The notes: a model not told the origin generated them from the letters alone. A stretch of 64,000 nt of DNA from G963663775 sp963664255 (GCA_963664255.1 OY760938.1:1054001-1118000); one strand, 5' to 3'; shown: positions 15,724 through 25,590, numbered from the stretch's first letter. Program-made: numbers and translations.

Positions 15724-18360
15724 TTAATTATCAAATGTTTTCGGGTATTTCACCGCTGCCTGTGCCGCCGCAAGGCGTGCAATCGGTACGCGGAACGGTG
15801 AACAAGATACATAATTCAGCCCAATGCAGTGGCAGAATTCCACCGAGGACAAATCGCCACCATGCTCTCCGCAAATGCCAAGCTTGATATTGGGGCGTGT
15901 CTTGCGGCCGTTTTCCACCGCCATTTTCACCAGTGCGCCCACACCCTCTTGGTCGAGTCGCGCGAATGGGTCACTTTCCAGAATCTTTTCCTCGAAATAG
16001 CGTTCCAAAATCTTGCCCACATCATCACGGCTGAAGCCATAGGTCATCTGGGTGAGGTCATTCGTACCGAAGGAGAAAAATTCCGCTTCCTGCGCCACGA
16101 TACCCGCGGTCACTGCGGCACGCGGCGTTTCAATCATCGTACCAATCAAATATTTCATTTTCGTGCCGGATGCTTCAATCAAGCGGTCTGCGGTTTCCCG
16201 AATACGTGCCTTGACAAAGCGCAGTTCCCGCACATCACTGACAAGCGGCACCATGATTTCCGGTGTGATTTTCAGCCCGTCGGTCCTGCCGACTGCAATC
16301 GCCGCTGAAATGATAGCTTCGGTCTGCATCTCGGCAATTTCCGGATACAAAATCGCCAAACGACAGCCACGTGTACCAAGCATCGGATTGAATTCCCGCA
16401 AATCGGCAATGATATTCGCCAGTTTTTCATACGGCAGTTGCAAATCCTGCGCTAAGTCACGGATTTCGTCCTCATCCTGTGGCAAAAACTCATGCAGCGG
16501 CGGGTCAAGCAGGCGAATGGTAACAGGCAGTCCGCCCATCGCACGATAAATGCCCTCAAAATCGCCCTGCTGCATCGGCAACAGCTTGGCAAGTGCCGCA
16601 CGGCGCTGGGTTTCGGTTTCTGCCACAATCATTTCCCGCACTGCCTTGATGCGGTCCGCTTCAAAGAACATATGCTCGGTACGGCAAAGCCCAATGCCCT
16701 CTGCGCCAAACTTGCGTGCTTGGGTGGCATCCCGTGGCGTATCGCCATTGGTGCGCACGTGCAGATTGCGGATGTCATCCGCCCAACCCATAAACCGACC
16801 GAAATCGCCGGTCAGTTCGGTTGCCTGCGTTGCAATTTGCCCCAGATACACCCGCCCCGTTGCGCCATCGAGGGAAACAAAATCCCCTTCCTGCAACACG
16901 GTATCACCAATGGTCAGCTGTTTTTTCTCCTCAGACACATGGATTTCGTTGCAGCCTGCCACACAACAAATGCCCATGCCGCGTGCCACAACCGCCGCAT
17001 GGCTGGTCATGCCGCCGCGCGCCGTCAGCACGCCCTCTGCAGATGCCATGCCGTCGATGTCCTCAGGGGAGGTTTCCTGCCGCACCAGCACGACCTTTTC
17101 GCCGGATTTGTGTGCCTTCACGGCATCGGCGGCATTGAAATAGATTTTGCCGCACGCCGCACCGGGGGATGCCGGCAAACCGGTGGTGATGGGGGTTGCC
17201 GCATCCAATGCTTCCTGCCGGAAGGTTGGGTGCAGTAGCGCATCGAGCTGCTTCGGCTCGACCTTCATGATGGCTTGCTCGCGCGTTGCCAGTCCCTCAT
17301 CGACCAAATCCACCGCCACCTTGAGCGCTGCCTGCGCGGTACGCTTGCCGTTGCGGGTTTGGAGCATATATAATTTGCCGTTTTCAATGGTGAATTCCAT
17401 GTCCTGCATGTCACCATAGTGATGCTCCAGCTTGTCTGCAATGTCCACAAACTGCTGATACACCGCAGGCATCACCTGCGCCAATGCATCAATCGGCTGC
17501 GGCGTACGAATGCCTGCCACCACGTCTTCGCCTTGTGCATTCATCAAAAATTCGCCGTACAGCTTTTTTTCGCCCGTGGCTGGGTTGCGGGTAAAGGCAA
17601 CGCCTGTGCCCGATGTATCCCCCATGTTGCCGAACACCATCGACTGCACGTTGACTGCCGTGCCCCAAGAATGCGGGATGTCATTCATGCGGCGATAGGT
17701 GTTGGCACGTGGATTGTCCCATGAGCGGAACACGGCACGAATCGCTTCCATCAGCTGCACCTTGGCATCCTGCGGAAATACTGTGCCCAATTCCTGCTGA
17801 TAATGCTGCTGAAAGCGTGTCACCAAGGTCTGCATATCGTCGGCATCCAGTTCGCTGTCCATCTGCACCCCTTTTTGCGCTTTGATGTCTTCCATAATTT
17901 TTTCAAAGCCAGATTTCGGCAGCTCCATCACGACATCGGAAAACATTTGGATGAAACGGCGATAGGAATCGCGGGCAAAGCGTGGATTACCTGTCAGGGC
18001 GGTCATGGAGGCACAAACCGCATCATTCATGCCAAGATTCAAAATCGTGTCCATCATGCCTGGCATGGATGCCCGTGCGCCCGAACGCACCGACACCAAA
18101 AGCGGATTTTCCGCATCGCCCAAACCCTTTTCTGTGGCTTTTTCCAGCTGGTCAAGATGCGCCAAAATCTGCTCCTGTATATCCGGATAGATATTTTTTC
18201 CATCCTCATAATAACGGGTGCAGGCATCCGTTGTAATCGTAAAACCGGGTGGCACTGGCATGCCCAATCCGGTCATTTCCGCCAAATTGGCACCTTTTCC
18301 GCCAAGCAGTTCCCGCATCGTTCCGTTGCCTTCCGAAAATAAATATACATATTTTTTCAT
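15724..18360 (-). CDS. ppdK: Pyruvate, phosphate dikinase
   Basis: The 878-residue enzyme interconverts pyruvate, ATP and phosphate with PEP, AMP and PPi, a PPi-linked glycolytic or gluconeogenic step common in clostridia. Seen are the ATP-grasp start FSEGNGTMRELLGGKGANLAEM, the central phosphohistidine domain with GGMTSHAAVVARGMG, and the C-terminal PEP/pyruvate barrel ending in GICGEHGGD. Length is usual for the family. The start at 18360 has AGGAGGAATG upstream; in-frame ATG codons further upstream precede the promoter and are rejected. Confidence 0.97.
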   Translation of the reverse strand: MKKYVYLFSEGNGTMRELLGGKGANLAEMTGLGMPVPPGFTITTDACTRYYEDGKNIYPDIQEQILAHLDQLEKATEKGLGDAENPLLVSVRSGARASMPGMMDTILNLGMNDAVCASMTALTGNPRFARDSYRRFIQMFSDVVMELPKSGFEKIMEDIKAQKGVQMDSELDADDMQTLVTRFQQHYQQELGTVFPQDAKVQLMEAIRAVFRSWDNPRANTYRRMNDIPHSWGTAVNVQSMVFGNMGDTSGTGVAFTRNPATGEKKLYGEFLMNAQGEDVVAGIRTPQPIDALAQVMPAVYQQFVDIADKLEHHYGDMQDMEFTIENGKLYMLQTRNGKRTAQAALKVAVDLVDEGLATREQAIMKVEPKQLDALLHPTFRQEALDAATPITTGLPASPGAACGKIYFNAADAVKAHKSGEKVVLVRQETSPEDIDGMASAEGVLTARGGMTSHAAVVARGMGICCVAGCNEIHVSEEKKQLTIGDTVLQEGDFVSLDGATGRVYLGQIATQATELTGDFGRFMGWADDIRNLHVRTNGDTPRDATQARKFGAEGIGLCRTEHMFFEADRIKAVREMIVAETETQRRAALAKLLPMQQGDFEGIYRAMGGLPVTIRLLDPPLHEFLPQDEDEIRDLAQDLQLPYEKLANIIADLREFNPMLGTRGCRLAILYPEIAEMQTEAIISAAIAVGRTDGLKITPEIMVPLVSDVRELRFVKARIRETADRLIEASGTKMKYLIGTMIETPRAAVTAGIVAQEAEFFSFGTNDLTQMTYGFSRDDVGKILERYFEEKILESDPFARLDQEGVGALVKMAVENGRKTRPNIKLGICGEHGGDLSSVEFCHCIGLNYVSCSPFRVPIARLAAAQAAVKYPKTFDN

Positions 18361-18436
18361 AGCCTGACATTCCTCCTGCTCTGCGCCTGCGAACGCGTCT
18401 GATTTGACCATTTTTACCACTTTTAACCATGATAGT

Positions 18437-18465
18437 ATTATACCATATATACAAATCATCCGCAA
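18437..18465 (-). promoter_or_regulatory. Predicted ppdK promoter
   Basis: On the minus strand TTGCGG (18465-18460), 17 bases and TATAAT (18442-18437) lie about 75 bases before the ppdK start. The remaining 18466-18630 shows no gene. Confidence 0.55.
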
Positions 18466-18634
18466 CTAATTTTACTTTTTTTGTACACAACCCGTAAAAA
18501 TTTCTCGCCCGCCGCCGCAACCCAGAATCCCCATTCCGTCTGTGTTTCCATCATACATTTGCCCCTTAGATATTCGCTGTCTGCAATTTCTCAAGCAATC
18601 CTTAACCTTTTTTCTCTAATGTTGTAAACCGCAC

Positions 18635-18663
18635 TTGATTTTAACAAAACTTTATAGTATTCT
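18635..18663 (+). promoter_or_regulatory. Predicted promoter of the SLH protein gene
   Basis: TTGATT, a 17-base spacer and TATTCT lie about 75 bases upstream of the SLH gene start at 18740. Confidence 0.4.
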
Positions 18664-18739
18664 ATTCTTGATATACACAGAATATACACATTTGCGATGT
18701 CATATCGCACGCAGACAATTTTAGGAGGGACACCTTTAG

Positions 18740-19672
18740 ATGAAACGAAGAATCGGCGCACTTCTCATGACAGCTGCGATTACCGGCAGCTGCCTGACCT
18801 TGCCTGCTTCCGCAGCAATGAGCAATTTCACCAACCAAAAAACGTACAGCAACGGCTTCAAGGATTTGTCTTCCGGCAGTTGGTACTATGACAATGTGGT
18901 CAAGGCATATCAGCTCGGGCTGATGAACGGCCGCACAGACAGCGCATTCTCCCCTTCCGGCACATTGTCCATTGCAGAAACCATCACCCTGCTTTCCCGC
19001 ATTCATGCCAAATATAACGGTGTTATCATTGGTTCCAATGCAGGCGCTTGGTATGCTCCTTATGTGAAATATGCCACCGAAAATCAAATCATTGATGCCA
19101 CCTATCAGACCATGACTGATGCGGAAATCAACTGCCCGATTACACGCTATGATTTTGCGCAAATGCTTTACAAAACCCTGCCCACCAGTGAATTTGCCTC
19201 TATCAACACCGTGGAAAAGAACGGCATTGTAGATTTAGCCACCAACACCAGCGGTTCCTCCGCAGTGTATGCATTGTATCAAGCAGGCATTATCACCGGC
19301 AGCGGCACTGACAAGGCATTCTTGCCCAATGCAGCCATTTCCCGTGCGGAAACCGCAACTATTTTGGCGCGTGTCATCGATGCTTCTGTTCGTCAATCGG
19401 TAGAGCTTTCCGAAGGCTCTTCCGCTATTATTGATTATAACGATGAAGCGCTGCGCTTAGAGGCGGCAACCGTTGCTGTGAATTCGTATTTTTCCACCTC
19501 TGACAGCCAGTTCAAAGCTGTTTCTGTGGATGCGATTGATGCACTCAGCAATGCAAGCTATCTGGTAACCGTCACCGTTTCCCATACCGATGGCGGCAGT
19601 ACGCAGGAATTTGTGACTGGTTTTATGCAGCCAAATGGTGTATTTTTGATTACCAAGGTCGCTGCAGACTAA
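18740..19672 (+). CDS. Secreted SLH-domain cell-surface protein
   Basis: The 310-residue protein has a signal peptide (MKRRIGALLMTAAITGSCLT, cleavage likely after ASA near residue 26) and three S-layer homology repeats at about 38-95, 105-155 and 160-215 (FKDLSSGSWYYDNVVKAYQ, LGLMNGRTDSAFSPSGTLS, ISRAETATILARVID). These bind pyruvylated wall polymers. The C-terminal 90 residues form a small domain of unknown role. It is a paralogue of the SLH protein at 45082-45879, with the same order of blocks. AGGAGGG precedes the ATG. Its terminator downstream was the target of an IS1182 insertion. Confidence 0.85.
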   Translation: MKRRIGALLMTAAITGSCLTLPASAAMSNFTNQKTYSNGFKDLSSGSWYYDNVVKAYQLGLMNGRTDSAFSPSGTLSIAETITLLSRIHAKYNGVIIGSNAGAWYAPYVKYATENQIIDATYQTMTDAEINCPITRYDFAQMLYKTLPTSEFASINTVEKNGIVDLATNTSGSSAVYALYQAGIITGSGTDKAFLPNAAISRAETATILARVIDASVRQSVELSEGSSAIIDYNDEALRLEAATVAVNSYFSTSDSQFKAVSVDAIDALSNASYLVTVTVSHTDGGSTQEFVTGFMQPNGVFLITKVAAD

Positions 19673-19703
19673 TCCCCGTTTAGACTTTTGAAACCATAAA
19701 AAA

Positions 19704-19730
19704 AGACGCTCTTTGTAAAAAAGAGCGTCT
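19704..19730. repeat. Left direct repeat of IS1182 copy 1 (a terminator hairpin)
   Basis: The 27 bases AGACGCTCTTTG-TAAA-AAAGAGCGTCT form the hairpin of an intrinsic terminator. They are repeated exactly at 21302-21328 on the other side of the element. An A-run lies outside this copy and a T-run outside the other, so the uninterrupted site was one bidirectional terminator. Confidence 0.9.
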
Positions 19731-21301
19731 CAGACCGTCGACAAAAAGGTACTTTACGCAACGCGTAGAGTACCTTTTTGATTTGTATTTAGAAACAAGC
19801 AATAGAAATAGGCCAATTGATTGATAAAGTGTTGTAAAGGTGGCGGCAGCATGCCCGTTCTTCGCTTCCATGTCGCCAGCTTTTTTAAATTCATGCACGC
19901 GAAAGTAAGCGTGACCTGCATTTTCACCTTTTGCAGTCCACGTAGCTGAGTATAACGCATGGCATGTTTCTCTTTTGCATCGGCAAAAACACGCTCAATG
20001 GTTTCGCTTCTTAACTTGTAAATGTCCCGATACTCGGGAGTATGCCGGTAATCCTCAGCAAGTTCCATGTATGGCTCCCAAATATGCCGGGTTACAACCT
20101 TTTGACAGGCTTTGCTTTCTGTACACTGGGAACGCATAGGACAATTTTTGCAAATTTCAGTGTTGCTTTTGTATTCACGGTATCCTTCCCGATTGGTTGT
20201 AGAATATGTTAGGGCCTGCTTGTTTGGGCACAACACACAGTCAAAATATTCATCATACACAAAGTCATACTTTTTAAAGAATCCTTTTTTCGTCATTGGA
20301 CGTTTGTATGGCACACAAGGAATTTTTTCACTGTCAATGATTTCTTTCATAATTGCCGGAGTTTTGTATCCTGCATCTACCGCAACAGCCTGTATTTCCG
20401 GAAACTTTTTTAAAACCTTTTCATATACACTGCTGAACATCATGCTGTCATGAATATTTCCTGCACCCAGTACAAAGTCCAGTATAAAATTGTGTTTGTC
20501 ACATGCGGTATTCGCTACATAGGCAAACTGCTTTTCATGTTCTCCCTTGTGGAACATTCCGCACTCTGGATCTGTTTTGCTTTGCGCGATTGTTTTTGTT
20601 GCCGGAGGTGTGGGCGGTTGGTCATCGTCATTGCCGTCATCCTTTTTCAGCGGCTTTTTTCCGTGCAGTCCCCGGTCTTTTGCGATTTCCTCATCTAACT
20701 GCTTTTGGTAGCTTCTTGCCTGAATTTCAATTTCCGCAGGCTGGCTCTTTTTCTTGTTTGCACTTGCCTTTATGTGCGTACCGTCTATGAATATCGCGCT
20801 TGCATCCACAAATCCGCAATCCACCGCTTCATTCAAAATATGTGTGAATATTCGTTCAAACACATCTGTTCCTTCAAATCGGCGTGTGTAGTTCTTTCCG
20901 AACGTAGAAAAGTGGGGGATTTTCTCTCCGATATCATACCCGATGAACCAGCGGTATGCCATATTTACTTCTATCTCTTTAATGGTCTGCCGCATACTGC
21001 GGATTCCGAATAAGTATTGTATGAACACTATTTTAAACAGTGCTACCGGGTCGATTCCCGGTTTGCCCCATTCTATTTCGGAATACAGTCCTTTTACTTC
21101 GTCATATATGAAATTAAAATCAATCGCTCTGTCGATGTCCCTTAAAATGTGGTCTTTCGGTACCAAATCTTCTATGCTTACAAATTTTATTTGTTTTTGC
21201 TGTCCTCTGTCCTTTTTTATATACATCAAAAACACCCCTGTCCTTATGGTTTAATTATACCATAATTCCAGAGGTGCTTCGACCCTTTTGTCTACAGGCT
21301 G
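19731..21301 (-). mobile_element. IS1182-family insertion sequence, copy 1
   Basis: The 1571-bp element has imperfect terminal inverted repeats, CAGACCGTCGACAAAAAGG at 19731 and CAGCCTGTAGACAAAAGGG at 21301 on the opposite strand (15 of 19 matching). It holds one transposase gene. The same element, also 1571 bp, is found in the opposite orientation at 59457-61027, and the two encoded proteins are identical, which indicates recent transposition. Confidence 0.93.
19754..21235 (-). CDS. IS1182-family transposase, copy 1
   Basis: The 493-residue DDE transposase has the family N-terminus (QIKFVSIEDLVPKDHILRDID), a DUF772-like helical region with YRWFIGYDIGEKIPHFSTF, an early catalytic Asp in IFIDGTHIKASANK, a second in AVAVDAGYKTPAI, and the C-terminal region with a CPNKQAL and CKNCPMRSQC cysteine motif followed by ETIERVFADAKEKHAMRYTQLRGL, which contributes the catalytic Glu. 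It is intact and presumably active. Confidence 0.95.
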   Translation of the reverse strand: MFLMYIKKDRGQQKQIKFVSIEDLVPKDHILRDIDRAIDFNFIYDEVKGLYSEIEWGKPGIDPVALFKIVFIQYLFGIRSMRQTIKEIEVNMAYRWFIGYDIGEKIPHFSTFGKNYTRRFEGTDVFERIFTHILNEAVDCGFVDASAIFIDGTHIKASANKKKSQPAEIEIQARSYQKQLDEEIAKDRGLHGKKPLKKDDGNDDDQPPTPPATKTIAQSKTDPECGMFHKGEHEKQFAYVANTACDKHNFILDFVLGAGNIHDSMMFSSVYEKVLKKFPEIQAVAVDAGYKTPAIMKEIIDSEKIPCVPYKRPMTKKGFFKKYDFVYDEYFDCVLCPNKQALTYSTTNREGYREYKSNTEICKNCPMRSQCTESKACQKVVTRHIWEPYMELAEDYRHTPEYRDIYKLRSETIERVFADAKEKHAMRYTQLRGLQKVKMQVTLTFACMNLKKLATWKRRTGMLPPPLQHFINQLAYFYCLFLNTNQKGTLRVA

Positions 21302-21328
21302 AGACGCTCTTTGTAAAAAAGAGCGTCT
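21302..21328. repeat. Right direct repeat of IS1182 copy 1 (terminator hairpin)
   Basis: This is an exact copy of 19704-19730, followed by seven T on the plus strand. It can still act as a terminator for the M18 peptidase operon side. Confidence 0.9.
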
Positions 21329-21338
21329 TTTTTTCGAT

Positions 21339-22724
21339 TTAATCTTGATACAGTGCCAAAAATCCACGATGCGCCATATACAAATCCAGCTTTGCAATCA
21401 CTTCATACGGCGAGTGCATGGACAAAACGGGTACGCCCGCATCCACGGTATCAATATTGCGGTTGGCAAGGAACATGGCAACCGTGCCGCCGCCGCCTTG
21501 GTCGATGCGCCCCAACTGTGCCGTCTGCCAAATGACACCTGCACGCTCCAGAATGATGCGCACACGTGCCATCAGCTCTGCAGTGGCGTCTGAAGTGCCG
21601 CTTTTGCCGCGAGAGCCAGTATATTTCACGATTGCCATGCCGCACGCCGCACGTCCATCATTGCGCTTTTCCGAAACCTCTGGATAGTTCGGGTCAAACG
21701 CATTGCAGACATCGGCAGACAGGCAAAGGCTGTTTTCATAGCAAATATCCAATTCTGAACCCTGTGCACGGCACAAATCCCCCATAAAGGTGTCAAAAAA
21801 GCGGGACTGCATACCCGTCACACCCTCTGAACCGATTTCTTCCTTGTCCACCAGCAGTGCCACGGCGGTGTGGGTCGGTGCGCCCTCCAGCGCAAACAAT
21901 GCCGTTGCCGCCGGATAGGAGCAGGAGCGGTCGTCCTGTCCATAGCCGCCAATCAAGCCACGGTCAAAGCCGATGTCGGACGGGTCGAACGCCGGCACAG
22001 CAGACAGCTCCGCCGAAATAAAATCGACTTCCTTCATGCCGTAAGCTTTGTTTAAATGCTCCATCACCGCCAGTTTCACCTTGTCGGATTCGCTGTCCTC
22101 GCTCTTGGATGGCTGGATGCCAACGAGCAGGTTCATCGCTTCTCCCTTGACAATTTCGGTTGCCTTTTTGCCCATTTGCTCGCTTGCCAGATGCGGCAGC
22201 AGGTCTGTAATCACAAAGCGGGGATCTTCCGGCTTGCTGCCGATATGGATTTCCACCTTGCGCACCTCGCCATTGTCGCAGATGCAAACCACGCCGTGCA
22301 GCTCCAACGGAATTGCCAGCCACTGGTATTTCTTGATGCCGCCATAATAATGCGTCTTGAAATACGCCATGCCTGTGTCCTCATACAGGGGATTGGTGCG
22401 AATATCAACACGTGGTGCATCCAAATGCGCCGCCGTCAGGCGCACACCCTCGTTCATGCTTTCTTGTCCAATAATTGCCAGCAAAATGCCCTTTTCGCGG
22501 TTGATGCGATAAATTTTATCGCCTGGATGCAGCTGCATATGGCGTTCATAGGCACGAAAGCCCTGTGCTTCTGCCTGACGGCGCAGCTCAGTCACCGCGT
22601 CACGCTCGGTTTTTGCCACTTTCAAAAACGCCTTGTAGCCCTCTGCATAGGTATGCATTTCGGTTTCCTGTTCCGCTGTCAATCGTCCATATCCGGAGTT
22701 TTTGTCATAAAAAAGTTCGCTCAT
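21339..22724 (-). CDS. M18-family aminopeptidase
   Basis: The 461-residue metallo-aminopeptidase belongs to the aspartyl aminopeptidase (M18) family, which removes N-terminal acidic or other residues from peptides in the cytoplasm. The two-zinc site is recognisable in TAAHLDAPRVD, in VDKEEIGSEG (catalytic Glu pair) and in SADVCNAFDPNYPEV, with a late His in LSMHSPYEV. It is the last gene of a minus-strand housekeeping run. The clostridial M18 proteins are somewhat longer than the classical 430-residue form, as here. Confidence 0.92.
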   Translation of the reverse strand: MSELFYDKNSGYGRLTAEQETEMHTYAEGYKAFLKVAKTERDAVTELRRQAEAQGFRAYERHMQLHPGDKIYRINREKGILLAIIGQESMNEGVRLTAAHLDAPRVDIRTNPLYEDTGMAYFKTHYYGGIKKYQWLAIPLELHGVVCICDNGEVRKVEIHIGSKPEDPRFVITDLLPHLASEQMGKKATEIVKGEAMNLLVGIQPSKSEDSESDKVKLAVMEHLNKAYGMKEVDFISAELSAVPAFDPSDIGFDRGLIGGYGQDDRSCSYPAATALFALEGAPTHTAVALLVDKEEIGSEGVTGMQSRFFDTFMGDLCRAQGSELDICYENSLCLSADVCNAFDPNYPEVSEKRNDGRAACGMAIVKYTGSRGKSGTSDATAELMARVRIILERAGVIWQTAQLGRIDQGGGGTVAMFLANRNIDTVDAGVPVLSMHSPYEVIAKLDLYMAHRGFLALYQD

Positions 22725-22763
22725 TTGCTTGTCGTCCTTTCTGTCCTGTAGTGGTAGCTGTCC

Positions 22764-23354
22764 TCAACGCTGTTTTTGTATTTGCTGATAAATGTGGTCT
22801 GTTTGAGCATATAATCCGTGCAAATCTCCATCGTTACAGATGAGATACGTGCATCGTTTTTGATAAAACGCATCGTTCGGCTGTGCATCAATGCGTGCCA
22901 TGGCAGCTGTACGGCTGAGCTTGTCCCGCGCCATGATGCGCCGTAGGCGTACCTCATACGGTGCGATGACTCCAATGACGGCATTGCACAGCACCTCTGC
23001 ACCGGTTTCAAACAAAGTCGGTGCGTCATACAGCACGATGTCACACGCACTTTGCGCCTGTATCGCTTCCAAGGATGCCTTACGAATGTATGGCGTGGTG
23101 ATGGCATTGAGCCGCTGTAATTGTGCAGGGTCTGCAAAGACGATGTTCGCCAGCGCGGGACGGTTCAGCGTGCCCGTTTCGGTCAAAACTGCGCCAAAAG
23201 CCTGCTGTAATGCCGCCAGCATGGGCATGCTTTCTGCACACAGGGTGCGATACACCGCATCGGCATCCACATACCCTGCGCCCTGCGTCACAAGCCGCCT
23301 GCCAACCGTGCTTTTGCCTGTGCCAGAGCCACCGGTGAGCCCAATAATCTGCAT
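22764..23354 (-). CDS. coaE: Dephospho-CoA kinase
   Basis: The 196-residue P-loop kinase (GLTGGSGTGKST at residues 5-16) phosphorylates the 3'-OH of dephospho-CoA, the last step of CoA synthesis. It has the family YVDADAVYR segment (substrate-binding DAD) and the lid region RLRRIMARDKLS. Length is typical. It lies 39 bases upstream of the M18 gene in the same direction. Confidence 0.93.
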   Translation of the reverse strand: MQIIGLTGGSGTGKSTVGRRLVTQGAGYVDADAVYRTLCAESMPMLAALQQAFGAVLTETGTLNRPALANIVFADPAQLQRLNAITTPYIRKASLEAIQAQSACDIVLYDAPTLFETGAEVLCNAVIGVIAPYEVRLRRIMARDKLSRTAAMARIDAQPNDAFYQKRCTYLICNDGDLHGLYAQTDHIYQQIQKQR

Positions 23355-23456
23355 ATTTCTTCATCCCATTTCCGATGCAAAATACTGCATTAGTATCTGC
23401 AAAATCCCTGATTCTATCAGGCGATATGCACATTTTTTACGATGTCTGTACCAAAA

Positions 23457-24524
23457 TTATACCTGCACCACGTGAAATCCTGCGGCTTTTTTGATGCGAT
23501 TGCCGATGGCAAGCCCCAGTCCGCTATCTTGCGGACACTGGGCATAGATGATGGACACGGCGGTTTCGTCAAAGGCACGCAGACGGTCAAACACCTGCTG
23601 CGCCTGCGCTTTGAGGTTGGCACTTGCGCCAAAGGTGTGCACGATACAGCCTGCAAACTGCGCCGCATATTCATCAAAGCACAGCACGCCGTCCCCATCC
23701 TGCGTCTGCCCCAAAATATAGTGTGCGGTGTCCTGCGGTGTGCCCACCACCACAACAACGGTGGCTTTGGGCGCATAATGGCGATATTTCATGCCGGGGG
23801 CAGACACCTGCGCAGTATCATCTATGGTGCAATATAGGGCTTCGTCCACCTCGACAGTGCCCAAAACTGCACGCAGCTGCTCCAGTGTCACGCCGCCCGG
23901 ACGCAGCAGCCTTGGCACGTCACCCGCCAGCGACACAATGGTCGATTCCAGTCCCACGGTGCATGCGCCGCCGTCCACAACTGCTGCAATTTTGCCATCC
24001 ATGTCGCGCAGAACGTGCTGCGCCGTAGTGGTGGAGGGTCTGCCCGACAGGTTGGCGGACGGGGCGGCAATCGGCACGCCTGCCAGACGGATGATTTCGC
24101 GCGCAATGGGATGCGCAGGCAGACGAATGCCAATGGTATCGAGTCCCGCCGAGGTTTCCGCGGGAATGCGTCCGTTTTTGGGCACGATGATGGTCAGCGG
24201 CCCCGGCCAGAAATTGCGCGCCAGCTTTTCTGCCGCTTCCGGCACCTTAGGGCACAGTTCCTCCAGTTGCTCCACATCGGCAATATGCACAATCAGCGGA
24301 TTATCCTGCGGACGCCCCTTCGCTGCAAAAATCTTGCGCACTGCCGCACGGCTGAAGGCATCCGCCCCCAAACCATACACCGTTTCGGTGGGAATCGCCA
24401 CCACTTCGCCATCCCGCAGCAGTGCCGCCGCCTGCGTAAGTGCGGTTGCATCGGTCTGCGGGTTGAGCAGCTTGGTTTTCACTTGCATCCCTTCTCTGTT
24501 TGTCGTATTTTGATTATGATTCAT
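23457..24524 (-). CDS. Threonylcarbamoyl-AMP synthase (Sua5/YwlC type)
   Basis: The 355-residue protein has the N-terminal YrdC domain (PTETVYGLGADAFS, KIFAAKGRPQDNPLIVHI, about residues 40-95) and a C-terminal Sua5 domain linked by a KYRHYAPKA-type hinge. It makes threonylcarbamoyl-AMP from Thr, bicarbonate and ATP for t6A37 of ANN-decoding tRNAs. The ATG at 24524 overlaps the prfA stop by 11 bases. An alternative ATG at 24488 has its AAGGG directly abutting and is less likely. Confidence 0.92.
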   Translation of the reverse strand: MNHNQNTTNREGMQVKTKLLNPQTDATALTQAAALLRDGEVVAIPTETVYGLGADAFSRAAVRKIFAAKGRPQDNPLIVHIADVEQLEELCPKVPEAAEKLARNFWPGPLTIIVPKNGRIPAETSAGLDTIGIRLPAHPIAREIIRLAGVPIAAPSANLSGRPSTTTAQHVLRDMDGKIAAVVDGGACTVGLESTIVSLAGDVPRLLRPGGVTLEQLRAVLGTVEVDEALYCTIDDTAQVSAPGMKYRHYAPKATVVVVVGTPQDTAHYILGQTQDGDGVLCFDEYAAQFAGCIVHTFGASANLKAQAQQVFDRLRAFDETAVSIIYAQCPQDSGLGLAIGNRIKKAAGFHVVQV

Positions 24525-25578
24525 TTTGCGCCTGCAATTTCGCCGCGGTATCTGCTGTAATCAGCGCATCGATGATTTCATCCAACTCACCGTTCATAAA
24601 GCGGTCGAGTTTATAGAGCGTCAGCCCAATGCGGTGGTCGGACACGCGATTTTCTGGATAGTTATAGGTGCGGATGCGCTCGGAGCGGTCACCTGTGCCT
24701 ACCTGACTTTTGCGGTCTGCGGCAATGGCGGCGTTCTGCTTTTCCACCTCGGCTTCATACAGGCGGGTGCGCAGGACACGCATGGCTTTTTCGCGGTTTT
24801 TGAACTGACTGCGTTCATCCTGACACTCTACGACCACCCCCGTAGGTAGGTGGGTGATACGAATGGCAGATTCGGTTTTGTTGATGTGCTGTCCTCCCGC
24901 ACCGCTGGAACGATAGGTATCAATCTTCAAATCCGTCGGATTGATGGAAAATTCCACTTCCTCCACTTCGGCCAGGACTGCCACAGTCGTGGTTGAGGTG
25001 TGGACGCGCCCCTGCGATTCTGTTTCCGGCACACGCTGAACACGATGGACGCCGCTTTCAAATTTCAGCCGTGAATACACGCTGTCCCCCGCGATTTGGA
25101 ACACAATTTCCTTATAGCCACCCAGCTCCGTTTGATTGGCACTGAGCACTTCGACTGTCCAGCCGCGCGCCGCCGCATACAGGCAGTACATCCGATAGAG
25201 CGAATTGGCAAACAGCGCGCTTTCCTCACCGCCCGCACCGCCGCGAATTTCCACCATGATATTTTTGCCGTCATTCGGGTCTTTGGGCAGTAGCAGTATC
25301 TTGAGTTCGTCCTCCAACCGCAGAACATCTGCCTTTGCCTGCGCCAATTCCTCCTGCGCCATTTCACGCAGTTCTGGGTCGGAAAGCATTTCTTCTGCGT
25401 CCGCAATGGTCTGTTTTGCGGCTTTATATTGCCGATACGCGGTTACAATGGGTTCAATTTCCCGCTGTTCCCGCAGCAATTTCGCGGCATTATCGGGGTC
25501 GTCGTATAAATCCGGTGCCGACAATCGGCCTTCCAGCTCTGCCAGCCGTATTTCTACGGCATCCAGCTTGTCAAACAT
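24514..25578 (-). CDS. prfA: Peptide chain release factor 1
   Basis: The 354-residue class-I release factor has the GGQ motif in SSGAGGQHINKTESAIRITH and the RF1-type PxT codon-recognition region around RVPETESQGRVHTST. It releases peptides at UAA and UAG. It is followed closely by the Sua5 gene, an order common in Firmicutes, in which tRNA/translation modification genes cluster with prfA. Confidence 0.97.
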   Translation of the reverse strand: MFDKLDAVEIRLAELEGRLSAPDLYDDPDNAAKLLREQREIEPIVTAYRQYKAAKQTIADAEEMLSDPELREMAQEELAQAKADVLRLEDELKILLLPKDPNDGKNIMVEIRGGAGGEESALFANSLYRMYCLYAAARGWTVEVLSANQTELGGYKEIVFQIAGDSVYSRLKFESGVHRVQRVPETESQGRVHTSTTTVAVLAEVEEVEFSINPTDLKIDTYRSSGAGGQHINKTESAIRITHLPTGVVVECQDERSQFKNREKAMRVLRTRLYEAEVEKQNAAIAADRKSQVGTGDRSERIRTYNYPENRVSDHRIGLTLYKLDRFMNGELDEIIDALITADTAAKLQAQNES

Positions 25579-25590
25579 AAGGTTCCTCCT

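Noticed and set aside
22056..22751. Plus-strand open frame of 231 codons opposite the M18 peptidase gene.
   Set aside because: Antisense of a well-supported enzyme gene; no start signal and no recognisable domain.
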